Positions 42,917 through 50,923 of a stretch of DNA of 64,000 nt are shown here, piece after piece (within the stretch, counting starts at the first letter, position 1; every line of letters begins with the position of its first letter). The stretch spans positions 124,001 through 188,000 of the forward strand of contig JAHBXB010000005.1 in assembly GCA_019636655.1 (NCBI GenBank), read 5' to 3'. Source of the DNA: Phycisphaeraceae bacterium. GTDB taxonomy: Bacteria > Planctomycetota > Phycisphaerae > Phycisphaerales > UBA1924. The position numbers were made by a program, and so were the translations under genes. The notes beneath the pieces were generated by a model. That model did no database searches and was not told where the DNA came from. It saw nothing but the letters and a program-made list of their open reading frames with translations.

Positions 42917-44101
42917 TTAGATGGGACTGGATGGCGCAGCGACCCCCTCGAACGCAACTCCCCGTTTCGGGATCGATTCGCCGCATTCGGGGCAGGCATC
43001 CGTCGCGAGGTCGAGCAGGCTGTACCCGCACGCAGCGCACAGCGGCTCCCGTGTCCGAACGCTCAGCACGAGCCGGCAACCAGCGCAGAACGAGTCGCCG
43101 ATCGGCGCCACCTGACGAACACGGCACCTGGGGCAGGCCAGGTCGATGCCCGTGAACTCTTTCGTCGTGGCCGTTGTCTCCACGCTCACCCGGCGGCCCA
43201 GCCGAAGTTTCAGAGCTATCGCCAGCGTGCCGCACACGGTCAGGATCCCCGCGGCCGCGGTCAGCCGAGCCAAGGCATCCCCGGAGGAGTCCCAGCGACC
43301 ACTGTCGCCGAACCCCACAGCGAGATAGGCCGCGCCGCCTGCCGTGACCAGAGCCGCCGCAACGGTGCCCCGGCGAAGCCAGACCCAATTGCCGGGCATG
43401 TTGATCCGCACCAGCAGGTTCGCAAAGGCCAGCCCAATCGTGCCCGCTGTGAACGACGAGTAGATGCGCCAGAGCTCCTGCGCCGGCGCCCGGTACATGG
43501 ACGTTTCTTTGGCCGCGATCGCGGCGCCCGCAATCGCGAACAGCACGCCGAGATACCTCCAGGGTCGGTCCTCCGGCTTCGTGCCGACAAGGCAGAGCGA
43601 ACCGAACAGAAGGATGGTCCCGGCGGTCAGCGACACGGTGCCGAGTTGGTCCAGATCGAGCCAGATCGCCATCGCGATTCCCACCCACATCGCGGCCGCG
43701 AGCGTCGCAGTGACCGGCCACGCCCGTTGCCATGCCGCCGCCGACTTTGCTGCCGTGGCGCCGGTCACCACTCCGCCCAGGACCGCCGTCGCGGTCGCCG
43801 TTCCAATGAGTTGCATGAACAGATTGAACCCCAGCACGTCGGCCCATGTCGTCATCAGCACCATCCAGAACGTCGCCAGCAGCGTCACCAGGCCCACCAT
43901 TGCGGCGGGCCGCTGTTCGCGACGGTCCAGCAGGCGGGTCATTTGCACGAGAATGCCCGTCGCTACCGACCCCTCGATGCACGTCAGCACGATGCGCCAC
44001 AGCACCATCGAACTACCGGTGAACACCGCGAGGACGGCCGAGAACGCCGCCGCGGCCAGCAGCGCGAGGGTGATCCGAAGCAACAATCTTTTCGTGGGCA
44101 T
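42917..44101 (-). CDS. Multi-spanning membrane protein with double C-terminal zinc ribbon
   Basis: A 394-residue protein. About ten hydrophobic helices fill residues 8-300 (for example LLLRITLALLAAAAFSAVLAV, AMVGLVTLLATFWMVLMTTW, TVSLTAGTILLFGSLCLVG). The cytoplasmic-looking C-terminus has two Cys pairs sets: CPRCRVRQVAPIGDSFCAGC near 322 and CAACGYSLLDLATDACPECG near 357. The second is the recurrent ribbon of this genome. Unknown function. It lies 72 bp downstream of the 136-residue gene on the same strand. Confidence 0.65.
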   Translation of the reverse strand: MPTKRLLLRITLALLAAAAFSAVLAVFTGSSMVLWRIVLTCIEGSVATGILVQMTRLLDRREQRPAAMVGLVTLLATFWMVLMTTWADVLGFNLFMQLIGTATATAVLGGVVTGATAAKSAAAWQRAWPVTATLAAAMWVGIAMAIWLDLDQLGTVSLTAGTILLFGSLCLVGTKPEDRPWRYLGVLFAIAGAAIAAKETSMYRAPAQELWRIYSSFTAGTIGLAFANLLVRINMPGNWVWLRRGTVAAALVTAGGAAYLAVGFGDSGRWDSSGDALARLTAAAGILTVCGTLAIALKLRLGRRVSVETTATTKEFTGIDLACPRCRVRQVAPIGDSFCAGCRLVLSVRTREPLCAACGYSLLDLATDACPECGESIPKRGVAFEGVAAPSSPI

Positions 44102-44173
44102 GAACAGGCTCCCGGAGGGCTTCCGAGCGGCCAGCGTACATCAGATCAAACAGCCTGGGAGTTCGTACCCACC

Positions 44174-44584
44174 TTACTCAGGCGTTGTAAACCCGCGGCG
44201 GTACCGCACCTGGTCCGCAACCCGTGCCACCCCGGCGGGCGTCAGGCGTGCGGGGGAGTCGCATTCGGGCATCGGCCGCGCCGCGGCGAGGAAGTCGGCC
44301 GTGTTGCCGCGGTAGGTCTGCTTTCCATCAATGAGGAAGCACGAACCCGCCCGCCACGCTTCCGGTCCGCCCTCGCGGTAGTCGCTCATGTCAACGCGGA
44401 CCGGCTTGCGGCTGGCCTGGTGAAACGCCTGCTTCGGGCTCACCGGGGCCCAGCAGGAGCGGTCCCCTTCCTCGGCGTAGCAGACGAAGTACTCCCCCTC
44501 GACGATCGGTTCGTCCGCCGAGCAGGGGCATCGCTCGGCGGAGAGGTCACCATGACTGATGAGCAGTGCATCACCCAACGCCAT
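44174..44584 (-). CDS. Hypothetical protein, 136 residues
   Basis: A soluble protein of unknown function with no signal peptide. Features are several Cys residues (CPCSADE near 19, EYFVCYAEEGDRSCWAPVSP near 32) and a compact strand pattern (RVDMSDYREGG; SCFLIDGKQTYRGNTADF). The Cys/Tyr/Trp content suggests a small folded domain, possibly metal-binding, but there is no recognisable motif. A GGAGG lies about 10 nt upstream of the ATG. It follows the thiolase gene by 27 bp and is probably co-transcribed. Confidence 0.5.
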   Translation of the reverse strand: MALGDALLISHGDLSAERCPCSADEPIVEGEYFVCYAEEGDRSCWAPVSPKQAFHQASRKPVRVDMSDYREGGPEAWRAGSCFLIDGKQTYRGNTADFLAAARPMPECDSPARLTPAGVARVADQVRYRRGFTTPE

Positions 44585-44611
44585 TCCGGTGGCCTCCGTG
44601 GCGGGCGTGTC

Positions 44612-45799
44612 TCAGATCTCGATCACCATCGCCACCGAGTTGCCGCCGCCCAGGCAGAGCGCCGCGACGCCGCGCTTCCCGCCCGTCCGCTTGAGTTGAT
44701 GGATCAGCGTGGTCAGCACGCGGGCGCCGCTGGCCCCGATCGGGTGCCCCAGCGCGATGCCGCCGCCGCAGATGTTGAGCTTCTTCTCGTCGATCCCAAT
44801 GGCCTTGGTGTTGCACAGGATCTGTGCCGCGAAGGCCTCGTTGATCTCGAACAGGTCGATGTCCTTCACCCCCAGCCCAGCTTTCTTCAGCACTCCCTCG
44901 ATGCCGCTGATCGGCGCCGCGAAGATGTCCTTGGGCGCCACGCCGCTGGTGTGATACGCCACGATCCTCGCGACAGGCTTGATGCCCAGGCTCTCCGCCG
45001 TGGCGCTCGACGCCACCGCGAGGGCAGCGGCGCCGTCGCTGATCTGGCTGGCGTTCGCCGCCGTGACGGTGCCGTCCTTCTCGAACACGGGGCGGAGTTT
45101 CGCGACCGAGTCGATCGTCGAATCCGCCCGGATCCCTTCGTCCGCGCTCACGCCGGGCGACTTTCGGTCCATGCACTGCTCGCCCGTCAGCGCCACGATC
45201 TCATCTTTAAACCATCCCTGCTTGGTCGCCTCAGCCGCACGCTGGTGGCTCTGGACGCTGAAACGGTCCTGGTCGGCTCGGCTGACCTCGTGCTTCTTCG
45301 CGATGTGGTCTGCGGCGTTCCCCATTGCCCAGCACTCGAAGGCGCACCGGAGGCCGTCGTACGCCATCACGTCCTCCATCGGCGTGGGGCCGAACTTCAC
45401 GCCTTCGCGGACGCGAGCGAAGTGGGGGGCGGCGGTCATGTTCTCGAACCCGCCCGCGATCACCACCCCTGTGTTGTCGCCCGCCTTGATCGACTGCGCC
45501 GCCTGCATGACCGCCTGCAGACCGCTGCCGCAGACCTTGTTCACCGTGACCGCCGACATGGTCTCCGGGAGCCCGGCCTTGAGCGCCGCCTGCCGAGCCG
45601 GGTTCTGCCCGAGCCCCGCCTGCAGCACACAGCCCATGATCACCTCCTGCACCGCGTCCTTGAGCTTGGGCTGTTCGGACAGCAGCGCCTGGATCGCGTA
45701 CGACCCGAGGATCGGGGAGGGAACCTTGGACAGGCCGCCGAAAAAACGGCCGATAGGGGTCCGCTTCGCGGCAAGAATGACAGGCTGGGTGGTCGACAT
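44612..45799 (-). CDS. Acetyl-CoA acetyltransferase (thiolase)
   Basis: A biosynthetic-type thiolase condensing two acetyl-CoA, or cleaving acetoacetyl-CoA. The 395-residue product has the acyl-accepting Cys in VTVNKVCGSGLQAVMQA near 85, NEAFAAQ near 320, the His in GGGIALGHPIGASGARVL near 345, and the second Cys in ALCLGGGNSVAMVIE at the C-terminus (CLGGG rather than the more usual CIGGG). The start ATG 45799 is supported by AAGGAGAAT upstream. It is divergent from the CPBP protease gene. Specificity for acetoacetyl-CoA versus longer substrates is not certain. Confidence 0.93.
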   Translation of the reverse strand: MSTTQPVILAAKRTPIGRFFGGLSKVPSPILGSYAIQALLSEQPKLKDAVQEVIMGCVLQAGLGQNPARQAALKAGLPETMSAVTVNKVCGSGLQAVMQAAQSIKAGDNTGVVIAGGFENMTAAPHFARVREGVKFGPTPMEDVMAYDGLRCAFECWAMGNAADHIAKKHEVSRADQDRFSVQSHQRAAEATKQGWFKDEIVALTGEQCMDRKSPGVSADEGIRADSTIDSVAKLRPVFEKDGTVTAANASQISDGAAALAVASSATAESLGIKPVARIVAYHTSGVAPKDIFAAPISGIEGVLKKAGLGVKDIDLFEINEAFAAQILCNTKAIGIDEKKLNICGGGIALGHPIGASGARVLTTLIHQLKRTGGKRGVAALCLGGGNSVAMVIEI

Positions 45800-45846
45800 G
45801 CTCGGATTCTCCTTCGAAGTCCAAGGATAGGTCTCAACCGCACAAG

Positions 45847-46563
45847 GTGAAGCCCCTGCCGCGAGGCGATTCGCCATCTCCGGTCCCTGATCCGTCGCCT
45901 CAGGCTCTCGTGCCGGCGTCCCCGGGCCGCCGCGCATGGCTGGCCTCGGAGTTACTGGTCCTCTTCGGGATTGGACCGGCCGCGTTGTGGCTGATGCCTG
46001 TCCGCGGCCTGGTCATCCCGATTCTGCTCCTTGTCGCGGCGGGGGTCCTCGTAGTCCTCCTGACCGATCGCACGTTCGATCGACGCTTGCTCTGGGGCCG
46101 GACTGGACTGCGCCGCGAAGCCCCCCGGATCTGCATCCAGTTCGCGATCGCCGCTGCTGCCATCGCCGGAGCGATTCAGTTGACCAGGCCCGACCTTTCG
46201 TTCGCGTTCATCCGCGGCAACCCAAGGGTCTGGGCGGTCGTGATGGTGCTCTATCCGCTCCTGAGCGCCTATCCGCAGGAACTTGTGTACCGCACGTTCC
46301 TGTTCCACCGCTACCAGCCACTTCTTCGCGGACGCGCGGCCCTCTTTGCGGCCAGCGCTGCGGCCTTCGGTTGGGCTCATGTCATCCTGGACAACTGGCT
46401 CGCCGTCGGGATGTCCACGCTGGGCGGCGTGCTCTTCGCCTGGACCTATTCGCGCAGCCGTTCCACCGCCGCGGCCTGGTTCGAGCACTCGCTCTACGGC
46501 TGCATGGTCTTCACCGTCGGCCTCGGCGCGTTCTTCTACGGCGGACGCCTGCGGGTCCTCTAG
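45847..46563 (+). CDS. CPBP-family intramembrane protease-like protein
   Basis: A 238-residue membrane protein of the CPBP/Rce1-like (Abi) family. About six TM helices are present. The signature segments are YPQELVYRTFLFHRY near 140, FGWAHVILDNW near 173 and EHSLYGCMVF near 217. Canonical members have EExxxR; here the first Glu is Gln (QELVYR), so catalytic competence is uncertain. The family includes proteases and non-proteolytic immunity or maturation proteins. It starts at GTG 45847, in a 47-bp divergent region with the thiolase gene. Confidence 0.8.
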   Translation: MKPLPRGDSPSPVPDPSPQALVPASPGRRAWLASELLVLFGIGPAALWLMPVRGLVIPILLLVAAGVLVVLLTDRTFDRRLLWGRTGLRREAPRICIQFAIAAAAIAGAIQLTRPDLSFAFIRGNPRVWAVVMVLYPLLSAYPQELVYRTFLFHRYQPLLRGRAALFAASAAAFGWAHVILDNWLAVGMSTLGGVLFAWTYSRSRSTAAAWFEHSLYGCMVFTVGLGAFFYGGRLRVL

Positions 46564-46581
46564 CGATGCCCCGGCGCAGGG

Positions 46582-47520
46582 TTACTCAAACCGGTTGAAC
46601 ACCAGCTCGCCCAGGGTCGCCGGGCGGTGCTCGGCGAGAAGGGCCAGTTCCGAGGGCATCAGCCGATTCCTTGCTGCATCGTCCACGCTCAGCGGCTGCG
46701 CGAGCGTCCCCGGCGAGAGCACGACGTGATCATCGAACGCCTCGCGGATGGCATCGTCATCCACATACACCCGCGGCGACTGGTCCACATCCTCGCACAC
46801 GGCAACCAGCGGGTGCACCGTGTGCAGCAGGATGTCGCGCCGGATCCCGCCATGGCCTTGCAGCGTCACCACGCAGAAGCTGGCCCCGCCATCGATGCCC
46901 CGGAACCCCGCCACCTCCCACCCGGTGCGCCGCGCAAACTCGGCACAGCGGGCTCGGAACTGCGCGATATCCGCCGCCGACGTCGGCGTGACGCCGTTGG
47001 GAACGATCCCGCTGATCCCCGGCCTCAGGAGCGAGTCGACCGGCACGAGGCGTCCGGCGCCCATCTCGGCCTCGATCTGAGCCCGAGCCGCCCGCCGCGC
47101 GGTGGACTCGGTCGGCGCCGGCCCGCCCGCATCCACCATCCTCTCGAGCATCGCCCGCTCGCTGGTGCGAATCCGGGCGGCCATCCATTCACTCCCGCCA
47201 CCCACGACGATGTACAGCACCAGCATCAGCACACCGACCGTGAACGCCATGATCCCGCCGATCGCATTGAGCGTGTACAGCACGCCTGCGATCACGAGCA
47301 CCGCGAACGCGAGGAGCAGCCGCCACGACCACTTCAGCGCGGCCCCAGAGGCTGTGCGGTGCTCGGGGAAGTGGTCCTGCACCGCCGCGATCCGGTCCTC
47401 CCGGATCGCTGGGTGGATCGGTGCGACCGATGGCCCCGTTTCGACGGTGAGTACCCTCTCGCCGCCCGCCGGGCGCACGGAAACAAAGCCCTTCTTCTCG
47501 GAACCAGTAGTGGGTGCCAT
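46582..47520 (-). CDS. Hypothetical membrane protein with large soluble C-terminus
   Basis: A 312-residue protein. Two TM helices (LLLAFAVLVIAGVLYTLNAIG and IMAFTVGVLMLVLYIVVGGG, ~residues 67-110) separate a short N-terminal arm from a ~200-residue soluble domain. That domain contains EFARRTGWEVAGFRGIDGGA and RRDILLHTVHPLVAVCEDV. No enzyme motif or family is recognised. The start ATG 47520 has an AAGGAG 7 nt upstream. It is convergent with the CPBP gene and divergent from the MmgE/PrpD gene. Confidence 0.55.
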   Translation of the reverse strand: MAPTTGSEKKGFVSVRPAGGERVLTVETGPSVAPIHPAIREDRIAAVQDHFPEHRTASGAALKWSWRLLLAFAVLVIAGVLYTLNAIGGIMAFTVGVLMLVLYIVVGGGSEWMAARIRTSERAMLERMVDAGGPAPTESTARRAARAQIEAEMGAGRLVPVDSLLRPGISGIVPNGVTPTSAADIAQFRARCAEFARRTGWEVAGFRGIDGGASFCVVTLQGHGGIRRDILLHTVHPLVAVCEDVDQSPRVYVDDDAIREAFDDHVVLSPGTLAQPLSVDDAARNRLMPSELALLAEHRPATLGELVFNRFE

Positions 47521-47701
47521 CGTCACGCTCCTTTTCGGTCAGGGTCGCGCGGCGAGGGTGGCGTTGATGCCCCGCAGAAGCCGGTCATCTCGACCACGGG
47601 CGGCGCGGCGTGCTACGCTGGATTCCTTATTCTACGACCGCAGTTCCGGCCGTGTTTGTTCCATCTCCAGATCGTCCGTCGACCCCGCAGGAACCCCGTC
47701 A

Positions 47702-49354
47702 ATGCCCGTCACCTCCGATACCCGTGTTGTCCTCCCCGCCGACACCAACCAGGCCCTCGGCCTGGGCCAGTTCGCTGTCGAGTTCATGAACGGCGATCAA
47801 GGGGTCCGCGGCGAGCCCGACGACACGGTCCTCGATCGCACCAACATGTTCCACACCGACGCTGTCCTCTGCGGCGCCTCGGCCCTGGCGCTCGGCGCCA
47901 ACTCCCCCACGGTGCTCCGCAACGAAGCGCTGCAGTACCGAATGCCGCCCGCGGGCACCGGCACACTCGGCGGCGTGCTCGGCTCCTCCAACGGCCAGGC
48001 CCGGCGGGGCGGGGCGCCGGTCTTTGGTTCACGGGTCGATGTCGCCGTGGAGAAGGCCATCCTCGCCAACGCCGCCGCCGTCCGCGAATGGGATTCCAAC
48101 GGGACCAACTTCGGCTACTCCACCCAGCGTCCCCACCACCGCGCCGGCGAGTTCGGGCACAACGACTTTTACTCTGTCCCCCTTGCCGCGGCCCAGATGA
48201 TGGGGCGCGACGGCGAGTACGCCCTCCGCGGTATGATCCTGCTCGACGAGATCCGCGGCCGCCTCGCCGAGGTCTTCAGCCTCAAGACCTACAAGATCGA
48301 CCACGTCGTCCACGGCGCCATCGGTTCCGCCGCCGCGTTCGGCGCCATGATGGGCGCGACGCCCGAGCAGATCGAGTCGGCCATCGGCATGTTCGTCGCG
48401 CACTTCATCCCCTTCCGCGCCATCCGGCACGGCCACCAGCTCTCCGATTCCAAGGGCGCCAGCGCCGCCATCTCCACCGAAGCCGCGATCCAGTGCATGA
48501 AGCGGTCCATGGCCGGCTTCATCGGCCCCAAGGACATCTTCCGCAACCCCGAGGCGGTCTTCTGCCTGATGAAGAAGTACGGCGGCGAGAGCATTCCCAA
48601 GGGGCAGTCCCCGTTCGACCTGGTTCTCAGCCGCGCCGGCTCGGACTTCACGGTCATGGGCATGCACTTCAAGATCGGCCTCTACGAGCACCAGTCCGCC
48701 GGCGCCCTGCAGGGACTGATCGATCTCATCGCCAAGAACCCGCGGCTGCTCGATGATCCCTCCGGCGGCCGCATCGGGCAGATTGTCGTCACCGCCTACG
48801 AGCCGGCGTTCTCGATCATCGGTGACCCCCACAAGCGGGACCCCCACACCCGCCAGAGCGCCGACCACTCGATGCTCTACCTCGTTTGCACCATGCTCCG
48901 CAAGGCCCTGGAGGCCAGGCACGCGATGCGCGGCTCCGACGGCCGGACGCTCACGTGGCACGAACTCATGCTCCTGCCCCACGATTTCAGCCACGCGGCG
49001 ATCATGCACCCGGTCACCCGGTCGCTGATGGCCAAGATGACCTTCCAGCACGGCGGCCCGGAGTACGACGCCAAGTACCCCGACGGCATCCCCACCTCGA
49101 TGCAGATCACCGACGATGCCGGCGCCGTCGCCGATTCGGGGCTGGTCATGTACCCCGCCGGCCACGCCCGCAACACCACCGCGGACCTCAAGGCCCTGCT
49201 CCACACCAAGTGGTCTCGACTCGGCGAACTCGCCGTGGGCGAGGGAAACGCCGCGGGCCTGATCAAGCGGCTGAGCGGCCTGGAGAAGAAGAAGCCCCGC
49301 GACATCGCCGAGCTCTATGACTTCGAGATCGTCAACCGCGGCAAGTTCGAGTAG
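47702..49354 (+). CDS. MmgE/PrpD family protein (2-methylcitrate dehydratase-like)
   Basis: A 550-residue enzyme of the MmgE/PrpD fold, whose best-known members dehydrate 2-methylcitrate in the propionate cycle. Family features seen are LDRTNMFHTDAVLCGASALALG near 45, RPHHRAGEFGHNDFYSV near 142, IDHVVHGAIGSAAAFGAMMG near 198 and RHGHQLSDSKGASAAIS near 238. It is longer than the typical ~480 residues. No prpC or prpB is nearby, so the exact substrate is open; cis-aconitate-decarboxylase-like activities are also known in this fold. A TATTCT box lies about 70 bp upstream. Confidence 0.82.
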   Translation: MPVTSDTRVVLPADTNQALGLGQFAVEFMNGDQGVRGEPDDTVLDRTNMFHTDAVLCGASALALGANSPTVLRNEALQYRMPPAGTGTLGGVLGSSNGQARRGGAPVFGSRVDVAVEKAILANAAAVREWDSNGTNFGYSTQRPHHRAGEFGHNDFYSVPLAAAQMMGRDGEYALRGMILLDEIRGRLAEVFSLKTYKIDHVVHGAIGSAAAFGAMMGATPEQIESAIGMFVAHFIPFRAIRHGHQLSDSKGASAAISTEAAIQCMKRSMAGFIGPKDIFRNPEAVFCLMKKYGGESIPKGQSPFDLVLSRAGSDFTVMGMHFKIGLYEHQSAGALQGLIDLIAKNPRLLDDPSGGRIGQIVVTAYEPAFSIIGDPHKRDPHTRQSADHSMLYLVCTMLRKALEARHAMRGSDGRTLTWHELMLLPHDFSHAAIMHPVTRSLMAKMTFQHGGPEYDAKYPDGIPTSMQITDDAGAVADSGLVMYPAGHARNTTADLKALLHTKWSRLGELAVGEGNAAGLIKRLSGLEKKKPRDIAELYDFEIVNRGKFE

Positions 49355-49368
49355 ACGCCCACGATGGA

Positions 49369-50913
49369 TTGAACCCGCTACCGATCGGAGCCGGTAGCGA
49401 CAGCGTTGAACCGCGGACGACGTCGACTCGCCGCGGCGTTGGCGCAGGAGTCAGAACCCGACGCTGGAGGCCCTCGGTGCTGATCGGCATTGGAATCGGC
49501 GTCCTGGCCATCATCGCCGTGATGCTGGCGCTGGACCTTGGTCTGTGGACGCGCCGCGACCGGGATGTGACGCCGGGCGAGGCGGCCGCCTCCGTCTCGC
49601 TCTGGGTCCTGGCGGCGATCGGGTGCGGGTTGCTCCTCGCGCGAATCCACGGCCAGGATTGGGCCGATGTCATCGACGAGACCGGCCTCCGCATCAGCGC
49701 GCGGGATATCCCTCAGCACATCTGGCTGCAGTACGCCTCGGTGTACTTCACGCAGCTCATGCTCAGCCTCGACAGCGTCGTCATCCTCGCAGCGGTCTTC
49801 GCCGAACTCGAGATCCGCGGCCGGCAGGGCCGCCGCCTGCTGTTGTGGATCGTGCTGCTGTCGCTGATGGTCCGGACCTCCCTGATCGGCGCGGGCTCCG
49901 TTATCGTCGCGACGCCGTGGGGCCGCTGGGTGTGCGCCGGCCTGCTGATCGCGACGACCGTCCGCCTGCTTGTGGTCCGCCGCCGCGACTCCAACATCGC
50001 GCGCCGGCTGCTGCTGGGCATGAAGCGAGGCATTCGGCGCTCCTCGTCGGCCCGTACGGTGTCCCCCGCCATGGCCGTGCTGATCGCCGTCGGCGCCGAG
50101 GCCGTCTTCTCGATCGATTCCGTGCCCGCGGCACTCGCGGTGTCACCGCACCCCTACATCGGGATCGTCGGCAGCGTCATGGCCGTGCTCGCGATGCGGT
50201 CGCTCTACTTCGCGATCGGCCCGGCGATGTCCCGCCTGCGGTACGTTCGGCTGTCGATCATCCTCGTGCTCGTGATGCTCACCGTGAAGGTGCTCTACGC
50301 GGACTACCGCCCTGAGGTGACCGCCGTGACGCTTCTCGGATCGCTCGGGGTCGTGGGCATCGGGTTCGGCGCCTCGCTGCTCCGGCTCCGACGCGGAGCC
50401 CCTCGCGCCATCGAGCCGACACCGCTTGAAGATATCGAGGAGGCGGCGCTGGCCGTCCGCCGCAACCTCCGCAAGGTCGCGGTGCTCATTGCGGGGACGA
50501 TGATTCTGCTGCTGGGCGTGGTCATCGCGCCGCTCCCGGGTCCCGGGTTCGTGATCCTGGCGCCGATCGGGCTCGCCGTGCTGGCCACCGAGTTCCTCTG
50601 GGCCCGCGCGCTGCTGCAGCAGATGAAGTCCCGCCTTGCCGATGCGCAGAAGACGACCGAGCGCCTCGCCTCCCGTTCCTCCCCGTGGCTCGTGCCGCTC
50701 GTCTTTGCGGGGTATACGGCGGGCATATTCGTGCTGGCGCACCTGATGCCGCCGCGCGGCACCCGGTTCGTCTGGCTCGGCTCGATCGGCGGCTACCTGC
50801 TGCTGACGTTCTGGGCGGCGAGGGTGCTGCTCCTCGCCCGCGCACGATCCGCCGAGTCCGCCTCGAAGAGACAAGACGACCCCGGCGTTCCGCCGGGCAG
50901 CGGTTTGGGATAA
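49369..50913 (+). CDS. TerC-family membrane protein fused to PGPGW domain
   Basis: A 514-residue membrane protein. Residues ~110-330 form a TerC/Alx-type unit (VYFTQLMLSLDSVVILAAVFAEL near 123; AVGAEAVFSIDSVPAALAVSPHPYI near 240) with the paired acidic residues in helices thought to bind metal or tellurite-related ligands. Residues ~365-415 contain IAPLPGPGFVILAPIGLAVLATEF, the PGPGW-type transmembrane domain. Two further TM helices end the protein. The start is uncertain (TTG 49369 or later). It is followed 10 bp later by the antiporter gene, suggesting an ion-homeostasis operon. Confidence 0.8.
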   Translation: MNPLPIGAGSDSVEPRTTSTRRGVGAGVRTRRWRPSVLIGIGIGVLAIIAVMLALDLGLWTRRDRDVTPGEAAASVSLWVLAAIGCGLLLARIHGQDWADVIDETGLRISARDIPQHIWLQYASVYFTQLMLSLDSVVILAAVFAELEIRGRQGRRLLLWIVLLSLMVRTSLIGAGSVIVATPWGRWVCAGLLIATTVRLLVVRRRDSNIARRLLLGMKRGIRRSSSARTVSPAMAVLIAVGAEAVFSIDSVPAALAVSPHPYIGIVGSVMAVLAMRSLYFAIGPAMSRLRYVRLSIILVLVMLTVKVLYADYRPEVTAVTLLGSLGVVGIGFGASLLRLRRGAPRAIEPTPLEDIEEAALAVRRNLRKVAVLIAGTMILLLGVVIAPLPGPGFVILAPIGLAVLATEFLWARALLQQMKSRLADAQKTTERLASRSSPWLVPLVFAGYTAGIFVLAHLMPPRGTRFVWLGSIGGYLLLTFWAARVLLLARARSAESASKRQDDPGVPPGSGLG

Positions 50914-50923
50914 GGTGCACGGC

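Noticed and set aside
42887-45850. 987-codon open frame on the plus strand
   Set aside because: Arg/His/Pro-rich shadow across three minus-strand genes, including a clear thiolase.
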